Source: Deinococcus detaillensis
Lineage (GTDB): Bacteria; Deinococcota; Deinococci; Deinococcales; Deinococcaceae
Assembly: GCF_007280555.1 (NCBI RefSeq)
Contig: NZ_VKDB01000011.1
Coordinates: 1 to 64,000, forward strand
Reading direction: 5' to 3'
DNA length: 64,000 nucleotides
This document shows, piece after piece, positions 10,001 through 20,300 of this stretch. The notes under the pieces are model-generated. The model had not been told where the DNA came from and did not search any database. It saw nothing but the letters and a program-made list of their open reading frames with translations. The number at the start of each line of letters is the position of its first letter. Position 1 is the first letter of the stretch. The position numbers and the translations under genes were made by a program.

Positions 10001-10810
10001 ATGACTTCCAACTTGAACCGCACACGGCTCTTTACGGCGCTCGGCTTGGCGGCACTGGCTTCCAGCAGTTTAGCGGGTGGCGGTTCCCCGTTGCTCTCAT
10101 ATACTCGTATCTTGGTGACGTGGAACACCCAGCTCTTTCCGCAGGCCGGATCTCTCAAGCTCGTCGCAGGTGAGGCCCGCCGCGAAGAACCCAGCTTTTT
10201 TGCGCCGACACATTTTCGTCTGCTGCTGCAAGCCGCGCCCTCGGCCTACGGCATAGAGACTGAACTCAACATTTATCCGCTCGCGGATCTGCTGCATCAG
10301 TACCCTGAAACAACGGACGGCAGCGTGCGGCAGCAAATCCAAAAGCTGCGCTCGCTGATCGCTAAGCCTGCCACGCTCAACACGGCTGACGTCTTTCATT
10401 TACCGGCGGTGGAAGTCGTCAACAGTTCGCTGACGGTGGCGAGCGCACGCAAGAGCCTCAGCACGGCCAGCCTCAGCGGAGTGCGCTATCTCGGTACCTT
10501 TTCGCAGGACGTGAGCCGCTTTGCCAATACTGACGTGCGCTACTTGTTTCAGGGCCTCAGCCGCGACGGTCAGTACCTAATTACGCTCAACGCTTCGTTC
10601 GCTGGCAACAAGCTGCCCAGCCGTAGCGCATTGGAAGCGCAAGGCTATGACGTGGCCCCGCAACCCAACGGCACCGCCGCCGACCAAGCCCGCTACGAGC
10701 GTGCGGTGAAAGCTTACTTTCAGCAGACGGCCCAAATTCTGAGCGAGAGCGGTACTGCGCCCGAGGTGCGGCGCTTAGATCAGCTGGTGCTGTCGTTGAA
10801 GTTCAACTAA
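10001..10810 (+). CDS. Secreted protein of unknown function
   Basis: 269 residues. Signal peptide about 1-27 (TRLFTALGLAALASSSLAGG). The mature part has no motif I recognise. A stretch of VRYLGTFSQD and VRYLFQGLSRDGQYLITLNASF suggests a beta-rich extracellular domain, and tyrosine spacing near the end (ARYERAVKAYFQQ) suggests a terminal helix. Start at ATG 10001: CATACT lies 6 nt upstream, whereas an upstream TTG (9941) lies inside the ruvB terminator region. Convergent with the rhomboid gene, 10 bp apart. Confidence 0.65.
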   Translation: MTSNLNRTRLFTALGLAALASSSLAGGGSPLLSYTRILVTWNTQLFPQAGSLKLVAGEARREEPSFFAPTHFRLLLQAAPSAYGIETELNIYPLADLLHQYPETTDGSVRQQIQKLRSLIAKPATLNTADVFHLPAVEVVNSSLTVASARKSLSTASLSGVRYLGTFSQDVSRFANTDVRYLFQGLSRDGQYLITLNASFAGNKLPSRSALEAQGYDVAPQPNGTAADQARYERAVKAYFQQTAQILSESGTAPEVRRLDQLVLSLKFN

Positions 10811-10820
10811 ACTTCCCGCC

Positions 10821-11459
10821 CTAAAACCGTGCGGCTGAGCGTCCCGTCTGCCCGGTGCGGCGCGGCGTCAGCCACCTTGAGGCCAGCACGCCCGCCAAAA
10901 AGCCGAACAAATGGCTTTCCCAGGAAATGTGCGGGTCACGCGGCAGCACGCCCCACAGCGCTCCGCCGTAGAGCAGCAGAGCCAGCGCCGCCGTGAGAAT
11001 GGAAACGGGGCGGCGGTCGTGCCAAGCGCTGGCCAGCAGCAGCCCAAAGTAACCGAACACCAGTTCGCTGGCCCCCAGATGGTCGCCGCCGCGTGCCAGC
11101 AGCCACACCAGCAGGCCGCCCACCACCACAATGATCAGGGTGGACAGCAAAAACCGGCCCACTCCGCGCAGCGCCGTCAGGAAGGCCAGTACCGCCAGCG
11201 GCAGCGTGTTGCTGATCAGGTGGGTAAAGTCGCCATGCAAAAACGGAGCGGTGAAAATATGACTCAGGCTGCTGAGATGACGTGGCTCGATGCCGTAAGC
11301 GTTCAGCGAGCCGCCGAAAATGAGTTGATCCACGATTTCTTGTAGCCAAATGATGCCGATCAGTGCCGCCGTAACGCCGCCCGCGCCGCGCAGTTGGTTT
11401 CGGGTGGCCAGCCGCAATTGCTCAGACTTGACGGGTTTGTCCATCACTGGCTCTGGCAA
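10821..11459 (-). CDS. Rhomboid-family intramembrane serine protease
   Basis: 212 residues with about six membrane helices. HGDFTHLISN (TM2, His and Asn of the oxyanion region), GASELVFGYFG (catalytic Ser in the GxSx motif; the usual following Gly is Glu here) and SWESHLFGFLAGVLAS (catalytic His in the last helix) make the Ser-His dyad. The enzyme would cleave transmembrane substrates in the plane of the membrane; substrate unknown. Its start overlaps the end of the upstream lipoprotein gene by 16 bp, so the two are co-transcribed. Confidence 0.88.
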   Translation of the reverse strand: MPEPVMDKPVKSEQLRLATRNQLRGAGGVTAALIGIIWLQEIVDQLIFGGSLNAYGIEPRHLSSLSHIFTAPFLHGDFTHLISNTLPLAVLAFLTALRGVGRFLLSTLIIVVVGGLLVWLLARGGDHLGASELVFGYFGLLLASAWHDRRPVSILTAALALLLYGGALWGVLPRDPHISWESHLFGFLAGVLASRWLTPRRTGQTGRSAARF

Positions 11460-12397
11460 CTCAGTTGCTCACCCTCCGGCTGACATGAGACGTTCAGGGT
11501 TTGCTTGCCGCTCAGCGTGACGCCTAGCCAGGCGGCTTTGAGTCCCGCACTCAGCGGCGTGATGGTCAGATCGTAGTCTCCGGCGGGGAGGTCGGCGCTC
11601 AGCGGTGTCGCGCCGCGCAGTTCGCCGTTCTTACCCAACACCTGCACCCGCGCCGCCATGCTGCTGCTGACGCTCAGGCGGCCTTTCGGCGGGCTGTAGC
11701 GCAGCGCTGCCTTGACTTGCAGCGTCTGGTCGGCGGGCACCTGCACCGTTTTGGTCAGCGATTCAAAGTTGGTGCGCTCCAGCCGCAAAGTCGCGCTGCC
11801 TGCTGGTACGTCGCTCAAAGTCAGTGGGGTGGTGCCCCGGTAAGTGCCGTCAAGATAAACGCTCACTTCGGAAGGATCGGTCAGCACCTTGAGGCTGCCG
11901 TAATCGCCGACCCGGTAGACTTGCGTCACCACATTCCAACTGTTGCTGGGCAACTCCGCCGCCGCCAATTTGACCGTCTCGGCCAGCTTGTTCACGCTGC
12001 TGCCGAGGACTGGGAAGGTCAGCGGGCGTGGGCTGCCCACCACGAAGACCTGGGTGTAGCCGGTCACGGGCGGCAAGTTGAAGAGCGCCGTTTGCTGAGC
12101 CGGCTGGACACTGGGCGTCAGCAGCTGCGCGGCGGCTTGCTTGGGGAGCAGCAGCGCGTAAAGATAAGTCGGAGCTTGCGTGCCCGCCACTTGCACACTG
12201 AGCTGCACCGGCCCGGGGCGGCGGTAATGTCCGTCTGAAACTTTGGAGCCGTTGTCTATTAAACGCGCCGACAAGGCGAGATCGGAGCCGAAGCGGGTTT
12301 GCAGCGGGGCGGGCACGCAAGCGGTGAGCAGCAGCGGCAGTGTCAGGAGTGGCAAGGTCAACAATGGGGTCAGCAGCGAGAAGGAGGAGCGCTTCAT
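11444..12397 (-). CDS. PEGA-domain lipoprotein
   Basis: 317 residues. Lipoprotein signal with lipobox LLTAC (Cys about 27). The middle has a PEGA domain (VSVYLDGTYRGTTPLTLSDVPAG, about 185-205), a beta module common in surface proteins; a second, weaker PEGA-like unit follows (GELRGATPLSADLPAGDYDL). The N-terminal part resembles DUF4384-like domains (about 40-120), less certain. TACACT (12404-12409) lies 6 nt before the ATG, so the transcript is probably leaderless. It overlaps the rhomboid gene; the lipoprotein or a partner could be a rhomboid substrate, which is speculation. Confidence 0.8.
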   Translation of the reverse strand: MKRSSFSLLTPLLTLPLLTLPLLLTACVPAPLQTRFGSDLALSARLIDNGSKVSDGHYRRPGPVQLSVQVAGTQAPTYLYALLLPKQAAAQLLTPSVQPAQQTALFNLPPVTGYTQVFVVGSPRPLTFPVLGSSVNKLAETVKLAAAELPSNSWNVVTQVYRVGDYGSLKVLTDPSEVSVYLDGTYRGTTPLTLSDVPAGSATLRLERTNFESLTKTVQVPADQTLQVKAALRYSPPKGRLSVSSSMAARVQVLGKNGELRGATPLSADLPAGDYDLTITPLSAGLKAAWLGVTLSGKQTLNVSCQPEGEQLSCQSQ

Positions 12398-12403
12398 AGC
12401 CTC

Positions 12404-12409
12404 AGTGTA
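12404..12409 (-). promoter_or_regulatory. -10 box of the PEGA lipoprotein gene (leaderless type)
   Basis: TACACT, 6 nt before ATG 12397 on the minus strand. Weak or no -35. Confidence 0.45.
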
Positions 12410-12493
12410 GAGAGGTGCGGTCGGGGAAACGTCACCCGAAAGTCAAACTCAGTGCGGCGTCGAGGGTGAGAAAGACTCAGTGGTGCGCCGTTC

Positions 12494-13009
12494 TCACTCC
12501 GTCCCGTCATGAGCGCCCAGCTGCAAATAAGCGTTCACCACTTCGGGATCAAAGGCCAGTCCGCGCTCCCATACCAAACGCTGCGCCCGCACGTCCGGCG
12601 GCAGGTGGCCCCAGTGGTCTAGGGCATTGGCCACCGCCAGCACGCGGGCGAGGCGTGAAATGGCCGGGCCGCGCAGCCCGCACGGAAAGCCGCGTCCGTC
12701 CCAGCGCTCGTGGTGCTGGCGAACGGCGTCTAAAGTGCCGCTGGGCAGGTCTTGGCCGATCAGCAGATCAGCGCCCACCCTTGGATGCGCTCTGGCGTCA
12801 CCGCCCGGCGGGATCAGCGAGCGCCCGATGTCGTGCAGCAGTGCGGCTCTGCTCAGCGCTTCCAGCTCTGGGCCGCTCAGGTCAAGTATCTTGCCCAAGT
12901 TCAGCGCCAAGTCCCGCACCCGCTCAGGATGTCCGGCGCGGACAAAACTGGCTTCACGCCGCGCCAGCGCCCGCGAGCCTTGCCAAACGATCAATTGACG
13001 AGAAAGCAT
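12494..13009 (-). CDS. HD-domain phosphohydrolase (HD-GYP-like, stand-alone)
   Basis: 171 residues. Contains the metal-binding HD motif ALLHDIGRSLIP and the HHERWDGRGFPCGL stretch that corresponds to the GYP loop of c-di-GMP phosphodiesterases (GFP here). The family position is therefore HD-GYP-like, but the domain is short and has no sensory part; the substrate may be c-di-GMP or another nucleotide. ATG 13009 is preferred: TTAACT lies 6 nt upstream. A TTG 81 nt further upstream (13090) is in frame. Two other c-di-GMP-type proteins are in the window (17523-20300 and 59636-60679). Confidence 0.8.
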   Translation of the reverse strand: MLSRQLIVWQGSRALARREASFVRAGHPERVRDLALNLGKILDLSGPELEALSRAALLHDIGRSLIPPGGDARAHPRVGADLLIGQDLPSGTLDAVRQHHERWDGRGFPCGLRGPAISRLARVLAVANALDHWGHLPPDVRAQRLVWERGLAFDPEVVNAYLQLGAHDGTE

Positions 13010-13109
13010 AAGCGCAGTTAAGCGTTCGCTGCTGATGCGGCTCTTTCTGATGATGAACTGCTGCTCATCTAGACAGCATGACGCTCTCAATCAGCTTCGG
13101 AGGCGGGCT

Positions 13110-13802
13110 TCAAGTCAGGGGCAGCGGCCATTCCGCTTGAATGTGCCAGTGGGTGTCCTCAGCGGGTTTGACACACAGCGCCAAGCTGGCGACTTCAAGG
13201 CGTTCAAAAGGCCGCGTGAGCGCTTCGAGCCGCTCCCGTAAGCCGTCTGGGTCGTGGCCGCCGTAAGGCTGAACCAAAGTGAAGTGCGGCTGGTAGGTGT
13301 CTAAGCCCCTCGGTGTGCGGAGAAGCTGCATTCTGGCAACCTCGAAGGGCCGCTGCCATTTGCCCGCCGCCACTTCCGCGTCAAACGGTGAGGCGGTCAC
13401 GAAGGGCGCGAGCCGTGCGGAAAGCAGGGTGTGCAGCATCAGAAAAGCGGGGGACGCTTCAAAGCGCTGCACCCAAACGCGCCCGTCTTCCCAGACTGCG
13501 AGGTGGCCGCCTCCAAGCGTCAAGTCCGCGCCCGGCGAGGAGCAGCCCAAACACAACCTGGCCTCTTGCTCAATGGCGCTCAGTCTGTCGGGATCGGTGT
13601 AAAAGCCTTCCACCACCGTCAGGTGAAAGCCGTAGGGCGCGGCGCTCTCTTGCCATTCGGGGCGCAGAAACTCGGGCAGCGGCAGCACCTGCTGGGCGCG
13701 GACATCGTAGCCCAGAAGCTGGCTGCCGAGTTGATAAAACGGGCTGCTGGCGGGCGGCACCAGATAAACGGCAAAGCGGGCGGCGTCGGGGAAGTCGGTC
13801 AT
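13110..13802 (-). CDS. 2H phosphoesterase superfamily protein (DUF1045-like)
   Basis: 230 residues. Two HxT motifs in the right arrangement, GFHLTVVEGFY (about 58-68) and QPHFTLVQPYG (about 171-181), define the 2H phosphoesterase fold, whose members act on cyclic phosphates or RNA ends. The nearest family is DUF1045, often found with phosphonate genes, but no phosphonate genes are near. Divergent from the gene at 13870 with 67 bp between. Confidence 0.8.
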   Translation of the reverse strand: MTDFPDAARFAVYLVPPASSPFYQLGSQLLGYDVRAQQVLPLPEFLRPEWQESAAPYGFHLTVVEGFYTDPDRLSAIEQEARLCLGCSSPGADLTLGGGHLAVWEDGRVWVQRFEASPAFLMLHTLLSARLAPFVTASPFDAEVAAGKWQRPFEVARMQLLRTPRGLDTYQPHFTLVQPYGGHDPDGLRERLEALTRPFERLEVASLALCVKPAEDTHWHIQAEWPLPLT

Positions 13803-13856
13803 GGTTTAGCTTGACACGGCAAAGTCAGATCTGCTTAAGACCAGTGCTGGAAGCGT

Positions 13857-13862
13857 TACACT
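13857..13862 (+). promoter_or_regulatory. -10 box of the 13870 gene (leaderless type)
   Basis: TACACT, 7 nt before GTG 13870, within the same string as at ruvB. Confidence 0.45.
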
Positions 13863-13869
13863 GCGGCGC

Positions 13870-14553
13870 GTGAACTTAGCCGACTTCGGGCACTGGTCAG
13901 ACGCGCAGCAACTCCGTGAACTGCAAACGGCGGTTCCGGCGCAGGGGCAGCATGCTCAGGCGGCAGCGCTGGCCCTGCGTGCGGGCGTGCCGGACGCGGC
14001 GCTGCGCTGGGCCTTGATGGCCGGTGAGCGGCAACTGGCAGCGGCAGCAGCGCTGCGGCTCGGCCAAACCGCGCAGGCTTTAGAACTGATCGCCCCGCTG
14101 CCGCCCACCGCCCGCCGCGCCGTGCTGCTGGCCCGCGCCCACGCGCTCGACGGTCAAACAGAGCTGAGTTGGGCCGAGCAAGCCCGTCAGCAGGCCCGCT
14201 CCGAGGGAGACGCTTCCGCGCTGGTGGCCGCCGTGACCTTGCTGGGCGAATTGCAACTGGCCCAGCCTTACGCCGCCCTCAGAACACTGGCCGAGGGGCT
14301 GAAAGTGGCGGAACTGGTGGGCGGTGCTGCCGACGCGCACTTGCTGGCGGTGCTGGCCTACGCTCAGCGGTTGGTGGGCGGTTCTGGCAGCACGGCCAAA
14401 GCCGAGCGCACCGCCCACAAAGCCTTGGAGCGCTCCACGCCGCGCAGTCCGGCCCGAATCTGGGCGCTGCTGGCACTGGACCTTGTGTCCGAAGCGCAAG
14501 CCGAAAGGGAAGCCGGGCAATTGGGAGCGGCGTGGTGGCCGCGCTCAAGTTGA
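13870..14553 (+). CDS. Alanine-rich helical (TPR-like) protein of unknown function
   Basis: 227 residues starting at GTG. Entirely helical-looking, very rich in Ala, Leu and Arg, with repeating helix pairs such as ARQQARSEGDASALVAAVTL, typical of degenerate TPR repeats. No signal peptide or enzyme motif. Probably a cytoplasmic scaffold; no function can be assigned. A strong hairpin follows the stop. Confidence 0.65.
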   Translation: MNLADFGHWSDAQQLRELQTAVPAQGQHAQAAALALRAGVPDAALRWALMAGERQLAAAAALRLGQTAQALELIAPLPPTARRAVLLARAHALDGQTELSWAEQARQQARSEGDASALVAAVTLLGELQLAQPYAALRTLAEGLKVAELVGGAADAHLLAVLAYAQRLVGGSGSTAKAERTAHKALERSTPRSPARIWALLALDLVSEAQAEREAGQLGAAWWPRSS

Positions 14554-14566
14554 AGCGGCAAAACGA

Positions 14567-14597
14567 AGCGGCGCACCTTAAATTTTGGTGCGCCGCT
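14567..14597. terminator. Bidirectional hairpin between convergent genes
   Basis: Perfect 11-bp inverted repeat AGCGGCGCACC (14567-14577) / GGTGCGCCGCT (14587-14597) with a 9-nt loop. It lies between convergent stops at 14553 and 14619. The minus-strand side is followed by TTCGTTTTG, so termination is probably better for the minus-strand operon. Confidence 0.7.
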
Positions 14598-14618
14598 CTG
14601 GTCGTAGAAAACTGAAAG

Positions 14619-15431
14619 TTACTTATCTAATGGGTCAGGGTTGCGCTCGGCCCGTTCGCCTTCGGTCAAGGTAATCGGGTGGCGGCGCATCTTGTCGCGT
14701 TCGGCTTCGTCACCGACGCCGCTGTAGTCCTTGCGGTCCGGCAGTTCTTTGCCCAAATCGGTCATCACGGCTTCACCGTCTGGGCCGTCCGGTTTCACCG
14801 GTGCAGTGGGCTGTTGGTCGTCGTTCATTCTGGCTTCCTCCTTGGCCCGCCAAATCCGCGAGGCGGCAGTGGAAGGCGCGGTGACGGACGGGGTGGCTGA
14901 ACGCTCCACGAACTGCGGGGCGTTGCCGCTGGCGGCGGGCTGAACTGGCGCAGACGGCTGCGGGCTGGGGCGCGGCGCGTCTGAAGGCGGCACCGGATGA
15001 GCCGCGCTCTGGCCCAAGTCGGGCAAGTCGCCGAGGTTGGGTTCCGAGCCGTCACTGGCCGCAGTCTTCGTGAGGAACACCGGATTGGCGGAGACGATCT
15101 CCAGCACCTCGGCCGTGCGGGTGCGGGCCGCCGCCGCCTGAACCGCCTCGCTGTGGGTTTGTTCCTCTTCCGCTTCACCGAGTTCGAGGATGAGTTGCTC
15201 GCGGCTGGCGATTTCTTCGTTGAGCCGCTCCACATCGCCCCTCAGCTCATCCAGCACGCCCTGATCGGCGTCGGCATGGTAAGCGCGGCCCAAACGGGCA
15301 TACAGGCCGTCGAGTTCGCGGGCAAGCTGGTAGATTTCTACGCGCAGCTTGGCGCTCTGGGCCACTTCTTCGCCCCGCCGCTGCACCTTTTCGGCTCCGC
15401 GTTTTACAGAATTGAAGATGTTATCAAGCAT
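14619..15431 (-). CDS. Coiled-coil protein with disordered Pro-rich middle and acidic tail
   Basis: 270 residues. The first about 100 residues form a predicted coiled coil (VYQ/LAREL, DELRGDVERLNEEIASREQL) with a PspA-like look but no clear family. Residues about 120-195 are Pro/Ala/Ser-rich and disordered. The last 69 residues (from MNDDQQPTAPV) are acidic and charged. It starts 7 bp after the hflX stop and is probably co-transcribed. An in-frame ATG at 14828 is preceded by AAGGAGGA with 7-nt spacing, a better initiation site than that of the full-length start, so a separate 69-residue product is possible. Confidence 0.65.
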   Translation of the reverse strand: MLDNIFNSVKRGAEKVQRRGEEVAQSAKLRVEIYQLARELDGLYARLGRAYHADADQGVLDELRGDVERLNEEIASREQLILELGEAEEEQTHSEAVQAAAARTRTAEVLEIVSANPVFLTKTAASDGSEPNLGDLPDLGQSAAHPVPPSDAPRPSPQPSAPVQPAASGNAPQFVERSATPSVTAPSTAASRIWRAKEEARMNDDQQPTAPVKPDGPDGEAVMTDLGKELPDRKDYSGVGDEAERDKMRRHPITLTEGERAERNPDPLDK

Positions 15432-15438
15432 ATGTGCT

Positions 15439-17205
<1,767 letters not shown>

Positions 17206-17473
17206 GTTGATTCACTTCCTTGTGGGGTGAGCAGGAATGGAAAGCGCCCGCCTGAATAAAGGCAAAAGCGCGAACTGAAAACGTGCCTGTAGGTTAGCGC
17301 AGGGGAGCGAAGTCAATCGTAAGAAGGGCTTGTGGGGCAAGAGGCGTGCGGTTTGTTTTTTTTCCGAGCAGCTCCGTGTGCCCGCCAAATTCAGTTCCAG
17401 ATCATGCCCTTACTATCGCTCCCGCTCGGCCCCGCCGCATCCGCCGAATGGCCTGCTGAGGTATCCAGCGACC

Positions 17474-17505
17474 AAAAAAGTTGGCCCACGCTTTCACACG
17501 GGCCA
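17474..17505 (-). terminator. Intrinsic terminator after the PAS-GGDEF-EAL gene
   Basis: On the minus strand TGGCCC...GGGCCA (arms 17500-17505 and 17482-17487) is followed by AC and a run of six T (17474-17479). It begins 17 bp after the stop of the 925-residue gene. The rest of 17212-17473 holds no gene and must contain the hflX promoter; TTGACT near 17310 is a -35 candidate, with no good -10. Confidence 0.75.
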
Positions 17506-17522
17506 CATGGAGCAAACCTTCC

Positions 17523-20300
17523 TCAGTCCAGCACCTGCGTTGCCAGCCAGCGCTCGAATTCAGCCAGCGCCATCGGCGGCGAGTAGAAAAAGCCTTGAGC
17601 AGCGTGGCAACCAGCTTTTTCCAGAATCTTGGCTTGGGCCTGCGTTTCCACACCCACCGCGATGACTTCCAAGCTCAGTTTGCGGGCCAAGTCCACCGTG
17701 CCTTCCAAGAGAGCCAGGTGGCGTGGGCCGCTGAGCAAATTGGCCACGAACGAGGGGTGTAGCTTGACGCCGCTGAGCGGAAAGCGCTCCAGGGCAGTCA
17801 GGCTCGACGCGCCGTCACCGAAATCGTCGACCCAGATGTGCGCTCCGTGCTGGCGTAGCTCGGCGAGGGCCGCGCTGGTGTGGGCGGCGGCTTTGCTGTG
17901 CAGCGCCGAGGCGGAGTCCGGTTGAATCAGGCTGCTGGCGCTGAGTTCGAGGTCTAAGCCGCCGACTTCGCGCACCTGTTGCCCGAACTCGCTCAGCACG
18001 TCTTCGTCGAGCAGCTCGGCGGCGCTGAAGTTGATGGCAAGGCGGAGTTTGGGGTGCGGGCCTTGCCAGCGCTGCCGCTGGGCGCTGACCTCGGCCACCA
18101 CCCAGCGCCCCAGGGCGGGCAACATCCCGGTGCGTGAGGCCAGCGGCAAAAACTGAGCGGGCGAGAGCAGGCCGCGTGTGGGGTGCTTCCAGCGCAGCAA
18201 CACCTCCGCGCCCTGCACCCTGCCGCCGTGCAAATTGATGACCGGCTGAAACAAGAGGGTCATCTGTGAGGGCAGTGCGCCGCGCAGGTCGTGTTCGAGT
18301 TCGAGCAGGCCCGCTTCGGCGCTCATCATCTCGGGCCGGTAGGACTGCCGCCCGGCGCGGCCCGTGCGCCTGGCCGAGAGCAGCGCGGTGCGGGCATGTT
18401 CGAGGAGTTGTTCGGCGGTGTCCGCGCCGCAGGCCACGCCCACGCTGGCGCTGATGCGCATCTCGCGCCCGCCGACCCTCAGCGGCATGGTCAGGAGGTG
18501 CTGCACTTCGTCGGCCAGCACTAGGGCCGAAGCGCTTTCTATTTCCGGCAGCACCAGCGCGAAGTGTTCGCCTTCCAAGCGGGCCACTTGAGCGTCTTTG
18601 CGCCAGTGGTGCAGCCTCGCGGCGACCTGAATCAGCAAGTGATCGCCCGCTGAGCGCCCCAAAGCCGACTGCAACACCCCGAAGTCGTCCACGCTGAGGC
18701 TGAGGACGCAAAGCTGTTTGTGGGCTTGCTGGACGAGTTTGGCCCGCAGGCCCGGCCAGTTGGGCAGGCCGGTGAGCGGATCGTGGGCCGCGTCGTGCTT
18801 GAGGCGGTCTTCGAGGTTTTTGAGGGTGGTGACGTCGTGCAAATACAGCGCCAGCGGCTCGTTGCGTTGCGGCGCACCTTCGCCCGTACTCAGCCGTGCG
18901 CCGGTGATTTGCAGCGAGCGGCGCAGGCCGTCCGAGCGGGTCAGCACTGCCGAAAGAACTCCGCCGTCTAGGCTGGCCTGGGTGGTCAGCGTGACTGTCG
19001 AAAGCGGCGTGAGATCGGGGCGCGAGAGCTGCACATTGAGCGCTTTGAGGAGCCGGCCCAGCGGCACGCCGCCCGGCACACTTAGGGCGCTGCGCTCGAC
19101 GCCCAGCAAGGTGGCGGCGGCTTCGCTGGCCAGCCAGACCGGGCGCTCACCGCTGTCGTCCGCCGCGCCGAGCAGCAAGGTGGCCTGCGGGCTATGGGCG
19201 ATCACGCCGCTGAGCAGGCGGTGCTGGGCGCTGTCCATTTCTTGGCGTTCGTGAAAATGAAACTCGGCCACCACCAGCGCTTCACCTTCCGTGAACAGAG
19301 GCTCAGGCGTGGCGGCGTCTTCGGGCGGCGCGTCGTCATTGCCGAGGGCGTCTTCCAATTGATCGCCGCAGTACAGCGAAATGATGGCCCGCTCGCCGCC
19401 CAAAACTTGCAAGGTGCACTCAAAGCGCTGCTGAGGCTGCGAGAGCGCTTCGGTGAGCGCTTCGGTGAGCTGGCGCTCGACTTCTGCGGGGTCATGCCAA
19501 ATCGGCCATTGCCACAGCAAGGCGTTTTGCGGGTCAGCCGTACCCGGCAAGCTGCGGCGTAGCGACTCACTGCGCTCCAGCACTTCGCCGCTGCTGCTCA
19601 GTACAGCGGTGGGCAACCGGGCACCCAACAGCAGCGCATTGATCCGTGCCGAGAGCGCGATCTCCTGCGTGATGTCGTACATCGTCCACAGCACGCCCGC
19701 CGCCGCGCCGCCGTAATAAGGCCGCATCTGTGAGCGCAGCCAAAAGCCGCGCCCGCCAGGCGAGCCGGGCAGCCACTCGCGCTCCTGATAAGCCGCCCGC
19801 CCCGCCGCCACTTGCCGCAGCAGCAGCGATGTGTGGCTGCGTGCCGGAAAAACCGCGTCAAAACTCTGGCCGAGCACCTGCGCGGCGCTGAGATGATGAA
19901 GCTCCAAGAATCTGCGGCTGACTTGCTGAAACACCAAATCGCCGCTGAGCCAAGCCGCGCCTTCGGGCAACTGGGTAATCAGCACGTTGGCCTCGCGCTG
20001 GCTGCTGTCGCTGCGGGCAGCCGAAAGCAGCATGGTCAGCAGCTGCACGGTGCTTTCCGGCACCGCCTGCTGCGACCACATCAGGCCCAGCAGTGCGCCG
20101 TCACGGGTGAGCCAGGTTAACTCGCCGCTGTCAAACCACTCGTCGGGCGGCGTGAGGTCGCGCACCAGCAGCGGCGACGTATCGGCGCTCATCAGCAGGG
20201 TCTGGCTGCCCAAGCTGGCCAGCAAGGTGCAGTCGGGAGCGTGGCTTCGCAGCAGTTCTCTGAGGGTATTTGGCAACGTAGTGTCTACGGTTAAAGTCAT
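17523..20300 (-). CDS. PAS-GGDEF-EAL protein with degenerate active sites
   Basis: 925 residues, cytoplasmic. N-terminal region (1-100) of unknown type, then PAS-like segments (about 105-215 and 235-460), GGDEF (about 500-650; DPLTGLPNWPGLRAKL present) and EAL (about 670-925). The GGDEF signature is EGEHF (576-580), so no cyclase activity is expected. In the EAL domain E699 (EVLLRW) and DDFGDG are kept, but the metal-ligand Glu of the ELTES loop is Ala788 (LELSASSL) and LKID reads VKLH. The protein is thus likely a c-di-GMP or protein-binding receptor rather than an enzyme, although PDE residues such as GVET and AQGFFYSPP remain. Single gene with its own terminator. Confidence 0.88.
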   Translation of the reverse strand: MTLTVDTTLPNTLRELLRSHAPDCTLLASLGSQTLLMSADTSPLLVRDLTPPDEWFDSGELTWLTRDGALLGLMWSQQAVPESTVQLLTMLLSAARSDSSQREANVLITQLPEGAAWLSGDLVFQQVSRRFLELHHLSAAQVLGQSFDAVFPARSHTSLLLRQVAAGRAAYQEREWLPGSPGGRGFWLRSQMRPYYGGAAAGVLWTMYDITQEIALSARINALLLGARLPTAVLSSSGEVLERSESLRRSLPGTADPQNALLWQWPIWHDPAEVERQLTEALTEALSQPQQRFECTLQVLGGERAIISLYCGDQLEDALGNDDAPPEDAATPEPLFTEGEALVVAEFHFHERQEMDSAQHRLLSGVIAHSPQATLLLGAADDSGERPVWLASEAAATLLGVERSALSVPGGVPLGRLLKALNVQLSRPDLTPLSTVTLTTQASLDGGVLSAVLTRSDGLRRSLQITGARLSTGEGAPQRNEPLALYLHDVTTLKNLEDRLKHDAAHDPLTGLPNWPGLRAKLVQQAHKQLCVLSLSVDDFGVLQSALGRSAGDHLLIQVAARLHHWRKDAQVARLEGEHFALVLPEIESASALVLADEVQHLLTMPLRVGGREMRISASVGVACGADTAEQLLEHARTALLSARRTGRAGRQSYRPEMMSAEAGLLELEHDLRGALPSQMTLLFQPVINLHGGRVQGAEVLLRWKHPTRGLLSPAQFLPLASRTGMLPALGRWVVAEVSAQRQRWQGPHPKLRLAINFSAAELLDEDVLSEFGQQVREVGGLDLELSASSLIQPDSASALHSKAAAHTSAALAELRQHGAHIWVDDFGDGASSLTALERFPLSGVKLHPSFVANLLSGPRHLALLEGTVDLARKLSLEVIAVGVETQAQAKILEKAGCHAAQGFFYSPPMALAEFERWLATQVLD

